Positions 16,061 to 24,955 of a stretch of DNA of 64,000 nucleotides are shown here, one piece after another. Each line of letters begins with the position of its first letter. The stretch's first letter is position 1. The notes beneath the pieces were generated by a model. That model saw nothing but the letters and a program-made list of their open reading frames with translations, searched no databases and was not told the DNA's origin. This stretch comes from Oceanicola sp. 22II-s10i. GTDB taxonomy: Bacteria; Pseudomonadota; Alphaproteobacteria; Rhodobacterales; Rhodobacteraceae. The stretch lies in assembly GCF_002210105.1 (NCBI RefSeq), contig NZ_AQQU01000004.1, forward strand, positions 1 to 64,000. Direction: 5' to 3'. A program made the translations under genes and the position numbers.

Positions 16061-18186
16061 CGAACGACCGGCGCGATCCTTACCGGCGGGCGGATCTGGC
16101 CCCGCTCTATGATCCCAAGAGCATCGCCGTCGTCGGCGCCTCGCCCCGCGCCGGGTCCTTCGGCGGCCGCACGGTCGAGAACCTCGCCGGGTTCGACGGG
16201 GCGGTTTACCTGGTCAACGAGCGCTATGACGAGATCGGCGGCAGACGATGCTATTCCGCGCTGGCGGCGCTGCCCGAGGTGCCGGACCTCGCCGTCCTGA
16301 CCACGCCCGCCGCCACCATCGAGCCGTTGCTGGACGAATGCATCGCCGCCGGGGTCCCGGCCGTGATGCTCTATGCCTCGGGCTTTGCCGAACTCGCGAC
16401 CGCCGAGGGGCAGGCGGCGCAGGAGCGGATCGCCCGCCGCGCCCGCGCGGCCGGCATCCGTCTGCTGGGGCCGAATTGCGTCGGTCTGCTGAACTACACC
16501 AGCGGCGCGCGGATCACCTTTGCCGGCACGCCAGAGGGACGGCACGGGGGCGGCCCGGCGATCGGTCTGGTCTGTCAGTCCGGCGCGCTCGGCTTCGCGC
16601 TGGCACAGGCGATGGATCGCGGGGTCGGGTTCAGCCATGTCGTCAGCTGCGGCAACTCGGCGGATGTGGACGTGGCCGATTGGGTGGCGGCCCTGGCCGA
16701 CGATCCGACCTGCACCGCCATTGCCTGCGCCTTCGAGGGCGTTTCGGATCCGCTGCGGTTCCTGGAAGCCGCCCGCATCGCGTGGCAGGCGGACAAGCCG
16801 CTGATCGTCTACAAGATGGCCGTCGGCGACGAGGGTGCTGCGGCGGCGCTGTCGCACACCGCTTCGCTGGCCGGATCGGCGGCGCTGTGGCAGGCGCTGT
16901 TCGACCGGGGCGGGGCGGTGCAGGTGCACGATTTCGACGCGCTGATCGAAACGGCGTGGTTCTTTGCCAAGGCGCCCGCGCCGCTGGCCGATGGCGTGGC
17001 GATGCTCTCCGGCTCGGGCGGCGCGGCGATCATGTCCGCCGATTTCGCCGAGATCACCGGCGTGCCGATGCCGCAGCCGACCCCCGAGGTTGTCGGGCGG
17101 CTCAAGGCGCTGATCCCGCCCTTCGTGCCCGCCCGCAATCCCTGCGACGTGACCGCCGGGGTCATCAACGACATGGACACGCTGCTGGCCTGTGCCGACG
17201 CCCTGCTGGGCGATCCGAATTACGGCACGCTGATCTATGGCTATGCCTATGCCTACGAGACCGCGACCGTCCGCCAGCCGCACCTCAGCCGGTTGGCCGA
17301 ACGTCACGGCAAGCCGATCATCTACGCCTGGCTGACGCAGCTGCTGGAGGGTCCGGGCCGGATCGAGGCCGAACGCGATCCGAACGTCGCCGTCGTCAGT
17401 TCGATGCGCCGTGCGTTCGAGATCGTCCGGGCGTGGACCGAACGCGGGAAGCGCAGGGCGGTGGTCGCCACGAAGACATCGTCAGGCCCCGAGGGCCGCG
17501 AGGTGGCCACGGAGATCCTGTCCGCCGCACCGGGCGCGACACTGGGCGAGGCGGAGGCCAAGGCGCTCCTCGCCGCCTATGGTGTCGCGGTGCCGCGCGA
17601 ACACCGGGCAGCCAGTGCCGCCGCGGCGAATGACGCGGCGCAGTCCATCGGCGGTCCGGTCGTGGTCAAGGTCGACAGCCCCGACATCGCGCACAAGTCC
17701 GACGCGGGCGGTGTCCTGCTGGATGTGACCGATGCGGCGGCGGCCTTCGACCGGATCGTCACGGCCTGCCGTGCCGCCCACCCCGAGGCCCGCATCGACG
17801 GTGTTCTGGTGCAGGAGATGGTGCCGCAGGGGCTGGAGATCATCGCGGGGTTCCGAAATGTCGAAGGCTTCGGCCCGGTCCTGACCGTCGGCCTTGGCGG
17901 TGTGCTGACCGAGGTTCTGTCCGACAGCGTCTCGGCGCTCGCCCCGGTCACGTCTGACGAGGCGCGGGACATGCTGCTGCGGCTGCGCGGGGCGCGGCTG
18001 TTAGATGGCTTCCGTGGCGCTCCGCCCGTGGACCTCGACGGGGTTGCGGCGGCGGTGGCGGCGATCTCGCGGATTGCGGTGGATTTCCCGGACCGTCTGG
18101 CGGAATTCGACGTCAACCCGCTGATCTGCCTGCCCGACCGCTGTGTCGCGGTGGACGGGCTGGGCGTGCTGTCGGCGCGGGGCTGA
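16057..18186 (+). CDS. Acyl-CoA synthetase (NDP-forming), fused alpha-beta acetate-CoA ligase type
   Basis: 709 residues with three parts: a CoA-binding Rossmann domain (DPKSIAVVGASPRAGSFGG, residues 12-30), a succinyl-CoA-ligase-like middle part with the conserved His of SHTASLAGS (about 267), which carries the phosphoryl group in this family, and a C-terminal ATP-grasp domain (about 480-705; VVKVDSPDIAHKSDAGGV). It couples acyl-CoA formation or cleavage to ATP. The start is the ATG that overlaps the preceding short frame. Next to two ACAD subunits it probably activates the acid that they oxidise. Confidence 0.88.
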   Translation: MTNDRRDPYRRADLAPLYDPKSIAVVGASPRAGSFGGRTVENLAGFDGAVYLVNERYDEIGGRRCYSALAALPEVPDLAVLTTPAATIEPLLDECIAAGVPAVMLYASGFAELATAEGQAAQERIARRARAAGIRLLGPNCVGLLNYTSGARITFAGTPEGRHGGGPAIGLVCQSGALGFALAQAMDRGVGFSHVVSCGNSADVDVADWVAALADDPTCTAIACAFEGVSDPLRFLEAARIAWQADKPLIVYKMAVGDEGAAAALSHTASLAGSAALWQALFDRGGAVQVHDFDALIETAWFFAKAPAPLADGVAMLSGSGGAAIMSADFAEITGVPMPQPTPEVVGRLKALIPPFVPARNPCDVTAGVINDMDTLLACADALLGDPNYGTLIYGYAYAYETATVRQPHLSRLAERHGKPIIYAWLTQLLEGPGRIEAERDPNVAVVSSMRRAFEIVRAWTERGKRRAVVATKTSSGPEGREVATEILSAAPGATLGEAEAKALLAAYGVAVPREHRAASAAAANDAAQSIGGPVVVKVDSPDIAHKSDAGGVLLDVTDAAAAFDRIVTACRAAHPEARIDGVLVQEMVPQGLEIIAGFRNVEGFGPVLTVGLGGVLTEVLSDSVSALAPVTSDEARDMLLRLRGARLLDGFRGAPPVDLDGVAAAVAAISRIAVDFPDRLAEFDVNPLICLPDRCVAVDGLGVLSARG

Positions 18187-18205
18187 CCCCCTGTCTCTCA
18201 CGATA

Positions 18206-18220
18206 CGGGATGCATTCCCG
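18206..18220. promoter_or_regulatory. Inverted repeat upstream of the IclR gene
   Basis: CGGGA-TGCAT-TCCCG lies 46 bases before the IclR start codon. It may be an autoregulatory site. It does not match the palindromes at 13761 and 13896. Confidence 0.35.
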
Positions 18221-18265
18221 ACGCCCTCCCATTACCTTCGGCCAAAAGCGCAAGGGAGGCGTGGC

Positions 18266-19039
18266 GTGAGGCAGGACGGCACACAGGCGATACGGCGGGC
18301 GGCGGCGATCCTGAAGCGGATCGCCCACGAGGCGGATGGCGAGAACGCGACACTGGCCAGCATTTCGCAGGCGGTGGACCTGCCGCGTTCGACGGCGCAT
18401 CGCATTCTCAAATGCCTGACCGACACCGGGCTCGCCACCTACGACCCCAAGTCGCGCCGCTACGAGATCGGCATGCTGGCCTACGAGCTGGGACTGGCGG
18501 TCAGCGACAACGTGCTGCAACTGGCCCCATGGGCGGCGGCGGCGGACCGGGTCGCGCAGCGGGCCAACGTCACCACCTACCTCATGCGGCGGTCGGGGAT
18601 GGAAGCCGTCTGTGTCCACAAGGCCGAGGGCCGCACGCTGATCCGGGTGATCCCGGTCGAGGTCGGCCAGCGCCGCTATCTGGGCGTGGGCGCGGGAGCG
18701 ACGGCGCTGCTGGCGGCGCTGCCCGACGATACCGTGACCCGCGTGCTGGAGGCCATCGCGCCGGAACTCGGCACCTACGAGGCGCTGAACCCCGACACGA
18801 TCCGCTCGGCCGTGGCCAAGGCCCGCAGCACCGGCTTCGCAGAGAGCGAGGGCCGCGCCTATCGGTCGATCTACGGGCTTGGCGCCGGGATCCGGGCGCA
18901 TATGGGGGCGTCGGACCTCGCCATTTCCATCGCCGCACATGCGCCCGATGTCGACGCCACGCGGATCGCGGAGTGGAAACGTATCATCAGCGAAGAGATC
19001 GCCGCGACGGCGGCGCGCGCAGGTCCCGCAGGGGCGTGA
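18266..19039 (+). CDS. IclR-family transcriptional regulator
   Basis: 257 residues: N-terminal winged helix (IRRAAAILKRIAHE ... ASISQAVDLPRSTAHRILKCL) and the C-terminal IclR effector domain (IPVEVGQRRYLGVGAG-like segment, GRAYRSIYGLGAGIRAHMG). Translation probably starts at GTG, 6 bases after GGGAGG. It closes the acyl-CoA island on the same strand and is the best local candidate to control it. Confidence 0.88.
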   Translation: MRQDGTQAIRRAAAILKRIAHEADGENATLASISQAVDLPRSTAHRILKCLTDTGLATYDPKSRRYEIGMLAYELGLAVSDNVLQLAPWAAAADRVAQRANVTTYLMRRSGMEAVCVHKAEGRTLIRVIPVEVGQRRYLGVGAGATALLAALPDDTVTRVLEAIAPELGTYEALNPDTIRSAVAKARSTGFAESEGRAYRSIYGLGAGIRAHMGASDLAISIAAHAPDVDATRIAEWKRIISEEIAATAARAGPAGA

Positions 19040-19063
19040 GCCCGCGGACCCGAGGCCGAAGGA

Positions 19064-19531
19064 TCAGTCGCCGTCTGACGCTCCGTTTTCGGACAGCAGC
19101 CGTTCCAGCCCCGCCTCCAATTGCGCGAAGGTCTCGCCCAGCCGTCGCTCCAGCTCGACCTGGTGCGCCTTGGCCAGCGGCAACAGCTCGGCCATCATCG
19201 CACGGCCCTTCGGGGTCAGCGACAGCGACACCAGCCGCCGGTCGCGGTCGTTGCCGCGCTTGGCGATCAGGCCGGATTCCTCAAGCCGTTTGGCGGTCCG
19301 GCTGACCTCGTATTTCTCCAGCGCCACCCGCGCCTCGATATCGCGGACGGACACCTCGCCCGAATGGGCCAGATGCACCAGCACGCGCCATTCCGGAATC
19401 GTGATCCCGAACCGCGCCCGGTACATCCGGGCCAGTTCCTCGCTCGTCCGCTTGGCAGCGACCGCCAGCCGGTAGGGCGTGAACCCGTCGAGGTCGAAAT
19501 CGGGCAGGGGGATCTGGTCGTCGTCTCGCAT
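19064..19531 (-). CDS. MarR-family regulator beside hmgA (HmgR-like)
   Basis: 155 residues with the MarR winged helix: [49 protein letters not shown] (read over about 42-92), followed by the basic beta wing ([14 protein letters not shown]). It is divergent from hmgA with a 139-bp gap, the usual place for the regulator of homogentisate degradation in Rhodobacterales. The ligand is not shown by the sequence. Confidence 0.87.
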   Translation of the reverse strand: MRDDDQIPLPDFDLDGFTPYRLAVAAKRTSEELARMYRARFGITIPEWRVLVHLAHSGEVSVRDIEARVALEKYEVSRTAKRLEESGLIAKRGNDRDRRLVSLSLTPKGRAMMAELLPLAKAHQVELERRLGETFAQLEAGLERLLSENGASDGD

Positions 19532-19670
19532 CCGGGCCTCGCATCGGCGGCGGTTTCATTGCGGATGCTATGAATCATTTGACATCATTGCAACTGCAAC
19601 GTTTTATCGGACCTGTCGAAAGGACCGATTCCCGGTGCGCCGGGGTCCGGCGACACGGGGAGGATCCGAG

Positions 19671-21032
19671 ATGACCAAGCATGAGCTGCCCAAGGGCATG
19701 ATCCGCGCGACCGACACGACCGGCACGCACGAGGGCTATATGCCCGGCTTCGGCAACGATTTCGAAACCGAGGCCCTGCCGGGCGCGCTGCCGCAGGGCA
19801 TGAACTCGCCCCAGAAATGCAATTACGGTCTCTACGGCGAACAGCTGTCGGGCACCGCCTTTACCGCCCCGAGCCATCAGAACGAACGGACGTGGTGCTA
19901 TCGCATCCGGCCCTCGGTCAAGCACTCCTCGCGCTATCGCAAGATCGCGCTGCCCTACTGGAAGACCGCGCCGCACGTGGACCCCGACGTGATCTCGCTG
20001 GGCCAGTATCGCTGGGACCCGGTGCCGCATTCCGAGGATCGCCTGACCTGGCTGACCGGCATGCGCACCATGACGACGGCGGGGGACGTGAACACGCAGG
20101 TCGGGATGGCCTCGCACATCTACCTCGTCACGGATTCGATGGTGGACGAATACTTCTACTCCGCCGACAGCGAACTGCTGGTCGTCCCGCAGGAGGGCCG
20201 GTTGCGGTTCTGCACCGAACTCGGCGTGATCGACCTGGAACCGCAGGAGATCGTGATCCTGCCGCGCGGGCTGGTGTATCGCGTGGAGGTGCTCGAGGGC
20301 CCCTGCCGCGGCTTTGTCTGCGAGAACTACGGCCAGAAGTTCGCCCTGCCGGGGCGCGGGCCCATCGGGGCCAACTGCATGGCGAACCGCCGCGACTTCA
20401 AGACGCCCGTCGCCGCCTACGAGGACCGCGAGACGCCGTCGCGGATGACGATCAAGTGGTGCGGCCAGTTCCACGAATGCGAGATCGGCCATTCGCCGCT
20501 GGACGTGGTCGCATGGCACGGCAACTACTGCCCGGTAAAATACGATCTCAAGACCTACTGCCCGGTCGGCGCGATCCTGTTCGACCATCCCGACCCGTCG
20601 ATCTTCACCGTCCTGACCGCGCCTTCGGGGGTCGAGGGGACGGCCAACATCGACTTCGTCCTGTTCCGCGAACGCTGGATGGTGGCCGAGGACACGTTCC
20701 GCCCGCCGTGGTACCACAAGAACGTCATGTCCGAACTGATGGGCAACATCTATGGCCAGTACGACGCCAAGCCGCAGGGCTTTGTTCCCGGCGGGATGAG
20801 CCTGCACAACATGATGCTGCCGCACGGGCCCGACCGCGAGGCCTTCGAGGGCGCGTCGAATGCGGAGCTGAAGCCACACAAGCTGGACAACACGATGTCC
20901 TTCATGTTCGAGACCCGCTTTCCGCAGCACCTGACGGCCTTTGCCGCCACCGAGGCGCCGCTGCAGGACAACTATATCGACTGCTGGGACAGCCTCGAGA
21001 AGAAGTTCGACGGCACGCCGGGCCGGAAATGA
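19671..21032 (+). CDS. hmgA: Homogentisate 1,2-dioxygenase
   Basis: 453 residues, full family length (about 430-450). Characteristic stretches are [19 protein letters not shown] near the start, [17 protein letters not shown], the cupin segment around [25 protein letters not shown], and [16 protein letters not shown], which carries iron-ligand residues. It opens the ring of homogentisate to maleylacetoacetate in tyrosine and phenylalanine breakdown. A GGGGAGGA site precedes the ATG. Genes for maleylacetoacetate isomerase and fumarylacetoacetase are not in the window. Confidence 0.96.
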   Translation: MTKHELPKGMIRATDTTGTHEGYMPGFGNDFETEALPGALPQGMNSPQKCNYGLYGEQLSGTAFTAPSHQNERTWCYRIRPSVKHSSRYRKIALPYWKTAPHVDPDVISLGQYRWDPVPHSEDRLTWLTGMRTMTTAGDVNTQVGMASHIYLVTDSMVDEYFYSADSELLVVPQEGRLRFCTELGVIDLEPQEIVILPRGLVYRVEVLEGPCRGFVCENYGQKFALPGRGPIGANCMANRRDFKTPVAAYEDRETPSRMTIKWCGQFHECEIGHSPLDVVAWHGNYCPVKYDLKTYCPVGAILFDHPDPSIFTVLTAPSGVEGTANIDFVLFRERWMVAEDTFRPPWYHKNVMSELMGNIYGQYDAKPQGFVPGGMSLHNMMLPHGPDREAFEGASNAELKPHKLDNTMSFMFETRFPQHLTAFAATEAPLQDNYIDCWDSLEKKFDGTPGRK

Positions 21033-21036
21033 GGGA

Positions 21037-21083
21037 CCGGGGGCCAGCCCCCGGACCCCCGGCATATTTATGGCAAGATGAAG
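21037..21083 (+). repeat. Intergenic hairpin repeat, copy A
   Basis: It starts 4 bases after the hmgA stop. A perfect 8-bp stem, CCGGGGGC / GCCCCCGG, is followed by a second CCCCCGG, then GGCATATTTATGGC and AAGATGAAG. The G-run arm can pair with either C-run arm. The next gene starts 38 bases further on. Confidence 0.8.
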
Positions 21084-21121
21084 CAGGGGACGCAGGGCCC
21101 CGGACACACATGGAGGCAAGG

Positions 21122-22072
21122 ATGGCCAAGGCATTCGCATCGCAGGGCGACCTGACCGAAAAGACGATCAGCTTTACCGAGGTGGGCGACGGCCTCTGGG
21201 CCTTCACCGCCGAGGGCGACCCGAACACCGGTGTCATCATCGGCGACGAGAGCGTGATGATCGTCGAGGCGCAGGCGACGCCCCGGCTGGCGCGCATGGT
21301 GATCGAGAAGGTCCGCAGCGTGACCGACAAGCCGATCAGCCACCTTGTCCTGACCCACTACCACGCGGTCCGCGTTTTGGGCGCAAGTGCCTACGGCGCG
21401 AGGGAAATCATCATGTCCGACACCGCGCGCGCGCAGGTGGCCGAGCGCGGGCAGGAGGACTGGGACAGCGAATTCGGACGCTTCCCCCGGCTGTTCCAGG
21501 GGCACGAGGAAATCCCCGGCCTGACATGGCCGACGACGACCTTTTCCGATGCGATGACCGTCTATCTCGGCAACCGCCGCGTCGACATCATGCATGTCGG
21601 CCGGGCACACACCGCGGGCGACGCGGTGATCTGGGTGCCGGATCAGGAGGTGCTGTTTACGGGCGACATCGTGGAATACCACTCCGCTTGCTATTGCGGC
21701 GACGGGCATTTCACCGACTGGCCGGACACCCTCGACAACGTCGCCAGCTTCGAGCCGCAGGCGATCGCGCCGGGGCGGGGGGATGCGCTGGTCGGGCAGG
21801 CGATGGTCGAGGCGGCCATCGAGAACACCAAGGATTTCGTGCGCTCCACCTATCGCCCGGTGGAGAAGGTCGTCGCGCGGGGCGGCACGCTGAAAGAGGC
21901 GTGGGACGCCGTGCGTGCCGAATGCGACCCCAAGTTCGCCGACTACGCGATCTATGAACACTGCCTGCCGTTCAACGTCGCCCGCGCCTATGACGAGGCG
22001 CGCGGGATCGACACGCCGCGCATCTGGACCGCCGAGCGGGACCAGCAGATGTGGGCGGCGCTGCAGGGCTGA
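21122..22072 (+). CDS. Metallo-beta-lactamase-fold hydrolase of the homogentisate cluster
   Basis: 316 residues with the MBL fold. The metal motif reads LTHYHAVRVLGA rather than the usual THxHxDH, so the second-metal Asp is replaced by Val/Arg. Downstream features are HVGRAHTAGDAVIWVP and VLFTGDIV, which keep the later His and Asp positions. The ATG was chosen because GGAGG lies 5 bases before it. It sits between hmgA and an FAD hydroxylase, a conserved order in Rhodobacterales, but its reaction is unknown. Confidence 0.82.
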   Translation: MAKAFASQGDLTEKTISFTEVGDGLWAFTAEGDPNTGVIIGDESVMIVEAQATPRLARMVIEKVRSVTDKPISHLVLTHYHAVRVLGASAYGAREIIMSDTARAQVAERGQEDWDSEFGRFPRLFQGHEEIPGLTWPTTTFSDAMTVYLGNRRVDIMHVGRAHTAGDAVIWVPDQEVLFTGDIVEYHSACYCGDGHFTDWPDTLDNVASFEPQAIAPGRGDALVGQAMVEAAIENTKDFVRSTYRPVEKVVARGGTLKEAWDAVRAECDPKFADYAIYEHCLPFNVARAYDEARGIDTPRIWTAERDQQMWAALQG

Positions 22073-22121
22073 GGAGGGCGGCGGGGCTGACCCCCGCCCC
22101 AAGCGGACGGGGGAGGAGACC

Positions 22122-23750
22122 ATGCCGCTAGACGACCGTTACCAGCTGGCCTTCCGGCTGTATCCTTATGAACGCTCGGCGGATCAGGACGCCGCCGCGC
22201 CGGTCCGTCATCCGGTCGTCGTCATGGGCGGCGGTCCTATCGGGGTGGCGACGGCACTCGATCTGGGGCTGCAGGGGATCCCCGTCGTGCTGCTGGACGA
22301 TCACGAGGGCATCGGGCAGGGGTCGCGGGCGATCTGTTTCTCCAAGCGGTCGCTGGAGATCGCGGACCGCTACGGCTGCGCCGGGCCGATGCTGGACAAG
22401 GGCGTGGTCTGGAACCTCGGCAAGGTGTTTCACGAAGACCGGAAGGTTTATGAATTCAATCTCCTGCTCGAGGAAGGCCACCGGTTCCCCGCCTTCATCA
22501 ACCTGCAGCAGCCCTATTTCGAGAAGTTCCTCGTCGAACGCGTCCGCGCCGCGCAGGCCGCCGGCGCGCCGATCCAGCTACGCGGCAAGAACCGGGTGCA
22601 GGGCGTCGACATCAAGGCCGATCACGTCGCGCTGACCGTCGACACGCCCGAGGGGACCTACACGATCGAGGCCGACTGGCTGATCGGCTGCGACGGCGCG
22701 GGCAGCCCGCTGCGCGGGATGATGGGGCTGGAATTCGAGGGGCGCGTGTTTCAGGACAGCTTCCTGATCGCCGACATCAGGATGCTGTCCGAAAGCTTCC
22801 CGACCGAGCGGTGGTTCTGGTTCGAACCCAGTCACAAGGCCGGGGCCTCGACCCTGTTGCACCGGCAGCCGGATGACGTGTGGCGGGTGGATTTCCAGAT
22901 CGGGTGGGACGTCGACCGCAAGGAGGAGCTGAAGGAAGAGAACGTCCGGCGCCGCCTAAACGCCTTTCTCGGCGGGCAGGTCGAATACGAGATCGTCTGG
23001 ACCTCGATCTACACCTTCCAGTGCCGCCGCATGAAGCGCTTCCGCCACGGGCGGGTGATCTTCGCGGGGGACAGCGCGCATCAGGTCAGCCCCTTCGGCG
23101 CGCGGGGCGCGAACTCGGGCATGCAGGATGTCGACAACCTCGGGTGGAAGCTGGGGATGGTGATCCGGGGCGAGGCGCCTGACGGGCTGCTGGACAGCTA
23201 TGACGAGGAGCGGCGGCACGGGGCGGACGAGAACATCCTGAACTCGACGCGGGCGACGGATTTCATCACGCCCAAGTCCAAGATCAGCCATATCTTCCGC
23301 AACGCCGTGCTGTCGCTGGCCGAGCATCACGCCTTTGCCCGGCCGCTGGTGAATTCGGGGCGCCTGTCGGTGCCCTGCACCTATGACGGGCTGTCGCTGA
23401 CCGGCGCGGATGACCTGCCGGACGGCCCGGCGCGGTCGCGGCCGGGCAGCCCCTGCCCGGATGCGCCGCTCGGGAACGGGTTCCTGCTGAACGCGCTCGG
23501 GGGCGGCTTCGTTCTGCTGACCGTGGATGCCGAGGCGCCGGAGCGCCTGGACGTGGAAGCCGTTGCCGTCCGGCGTGTTTCGGTTTCAGCCGCGGACGAT
23601 CCGACCGGGGCGCTGGCCGCGCGCTATCTGGGCGGGGCCGTGTCTGCCGTCTACCTGATCCGCCCCGACCAGCATGTCGTCGCGCGCTGGCCTGCCTATG
23701 ACGCGGATGCTGTCCGCGCTGCGGTCAACCTCACCTGCGGCAGGGGGTAG
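22122..23750 (+). CDS. FAD-dependent aromatic hydroxylase (MhpA/PheA-type)
   Basis: 542 residues. The dinucleotide-binding GGGPIGVATALDLGLQGIPVVLLDD, the DG-like segment WLIGCDGAGSPLR and the second FAD motif IFAGDSAHQVSPFGARGANSGMQDVDNLGWKL place it in the class A flavoprotein hydroxylases. These use NAD(P)H and O2 to hydroxylate phenolic rings. GGGAGGAG precedes the ATG. The cluster suggests an aromatic acid that feeds homogentisate or a related ring, but the true substrate is not visible. Confidence 0.88.
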   Translation: MPLDDRYQLAFRLYPYERSADQDAAAPVRHPVVVMGGGPIGVATALDLGLQGIPVVLLDDHEGIGQGSRAICFSKRSLEIADRYGCAGPMLDKGVVWNLGKVFHEDRKVYEFNLLLEEGHRFPAFINLQQPYFEKFLVERVRAAQAAGAPIQLRGKNRVQGVDIKADHVALTVDTPEGTYTIEADWLIGCDGAGSPLRGMMGLEFEGRVFQDSFLIADIRMLSESFPTERWFWFEPSHKAGASTLLHRQPDDVWRVDFQIGWDVDRKEELKEENVRRRLNAFLGGQVEYEIVWTSIYTFQCRRMKRFRHGRVIFAGDSAHQVSPFGARGANSGMQDVDNLGWKLGMVIRGEAPDGLLDSYDEERRHGADENILNSTRATDFITPKSKISHIFRNAVLSLAEHHAFARPLVNSGRLSVPCTYDGLSLTGADDLPDGPARSRPGSPCPDAPLGNGFLLNALGGGFVLLTVDAEAPERLDVEAVAVRRVSVSAADDPTGALAARYLGGAVSAVYLIRPDQHVVARWPAYDADAVRAAVNLTCGRG

Positions 23751-23754
23751 AGCC

Positions 23755-23946
23755 ATGGCGCAGCTTGTCACGACACCGAACATCGACGCCCCGGACGAAT
23801 TCTATGCCGACCTGATCCGGTCGCATGACGGTCTGAGCGATGACGAAAGCGCCGCGTTCAACGCGCGGCTGATCCTGCTGCTGGCAAACCATATCGGCGA
23901 CCGCGCGATACTGGCCGAAGCGCTGCGCGCCGCCGCAGACACGTAG
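23755..23946 (+). CDS. DUF2783 small protein
   Basis: 63 residues, acidic and helical (APDEFYADLIRSHDGLSDDESAAFNARLILLLANHIGD). The family has about 60 residues, unknown function, and regularly follows the FAD hydroxylase of such clusters. It starts 4 bases after the hydroxylase stop and ends 3 bases before the stop of the convergent cupin gene. Confidence 0.8.
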   Translation: MAQLVTTPNIDAPDEFYADLIRSHDGLSDDESAAFNARLILLLANHIGDRAILAEALRAAADT

Positions 23947-23949
23947 CGT

Positions 23950-24291
23950 TCAGGCAGATTCGAGGAAGACCACGGGTTCGGTCCACTGGATCAGGACGAC
24001 GCAGCCCTCGTCCGACCAGACCGAATGCTGGGTGCCCGGCGGGTTCAGCACGAAGCTGCCAGTCGGATAGTGCCCGTTCTCGTCGGTCTGGCTGCCTTCG
24101 AGGACCAGCACGGTCTCCAGCCCCGGATGCCGGTGCAGCGGCGCGCGGGCGCCGGCCGCGTAACGCAACAGGGCGACACGCGGCGCGCCGTCCTGCAGGA
24201 CGCAGATCTCGATGCCACCGTGAAAGGGCGCGAAGGGCTTGTCGGCCCATCCCCCCTGCAGCAGATCGCTGTGCACCGAGGGATCAGGCAT
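23950..24291 (-). CDS. Cupin-domain protein (ChrR-like)
   Basis: 113 residues forming a single cupin barrel. The first motif is [19 protein letters not shown] (His-x-His ... Glu) and the second is [14 protein letters not shown] with the matching His, so a metal site is probable. Its start overlaps the end of the isochorismatase-family gene by 8 bases, marking it as the last gene of the biuret operon. The role is unknown; small cupins of this type act as dioxygenase-like enzymes or sensors. Confidence 0.8.
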   Translation of the reverse strand: MPDPSVHSDLLQGGWADKPFAPFHGGIEICVLQDGAPRVALLRYAAGARAPLHRHPGLETVLVLEGSQTDENGHYPTGSFVLNPPGTQHSVWSDEGCVVLIQWTEPVVFLESA

Positions 24292-24955
24292 CGACGGGGG
24301 CGAGGGCTGACAGGATGGCGTCGACCGGCGCGGTCCACCCCACGATGGCCCCCTGCGCGCGGATCATGGCCAGCGCGGCGGCCTTGAACTCGGGGAAGTA
24401 GCTTTCGGTCGCATCCTCGGCCAGCAGGCACTCGAACCCGCGGTCATTCGCTTCGCGCATGGTGGTCTGGACGCAGACCTCCGTCGTGACGCCCGCGAAG
24501 ATCAGGGTTTTTGTCCCCAGCCCGGCCAGATGCGGGCCGAGGTCGGTGGCGTAGAACGCGCCCTTGCCGGGCTTGTCGATCACCTTTTCATCCGGCAGCG
24601 CGGCAAGGTCCGGCACGATCTCGGCCCCCGGTTCGCCCGCGATCAGGACCCGTCCCATCGGTCCGGGATCCCCGATGCGGAGGCTGGGCGCGCCGCGCAG
24701 TCGCTTGGCCGGGGGACAGTCGGACAGATCCGGCAGGTGACATTCGCGGGTGTGGATGACCGGGATCCCGGCCGCGCGGCACCCGGCGATCAGCCGCGCG
24801 GTGGCGGGCACGATGGCCTGCAACAGCGCCACGTTGTTGCCGAGCGAGGCGCCGAAGCCGCCCGGTTCGATGAAGTCGCGCTGCATGTCGATCACGATCA
24901 GCGCGGTCGTCGCAGGGTCGAGGTCCAGAGGAAAGGGCTGTGCGTCGATCTTCAT
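24284..24955 (-). CDS. Isochorismatase-family cysteine hydrolase
   Basis: 223 residues with the catalytic triad positions of the family: Asp23 (VIDMQRDF), Lys128 ([10 protein letters not shown]) and Cys161 ([19 protein letters not shown]). It shares many blocks with the biuret amidohydrolase gene of the same operon, so the two look like paralogues with different substrates, probably amides or ureides. The ATG overlaps the ABC ATPase stop (ATGA). A longer frame upstream lacks a site. Confidence 0.85.
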   Translation of the reverse strand: MKIDAQPFPLDLDPATTALIVIDMQRDFIEPGGFGASLGNNVALLQAIVPATARLIAGCRAAGIPVIHTRECHLPDLSDCPPAKRLRGAPSLRIGDPGPMGRVLIAGEPGAEIVPDLAALPDEKVIDKPGKGAFYATDLGPHLAGLGTKTLIFAGVTTEVCVQTTMREANDRGFECLLAEDATESYFPEFKAAALAMIRAQGAIVGWTAPVDAILSALAPVDA

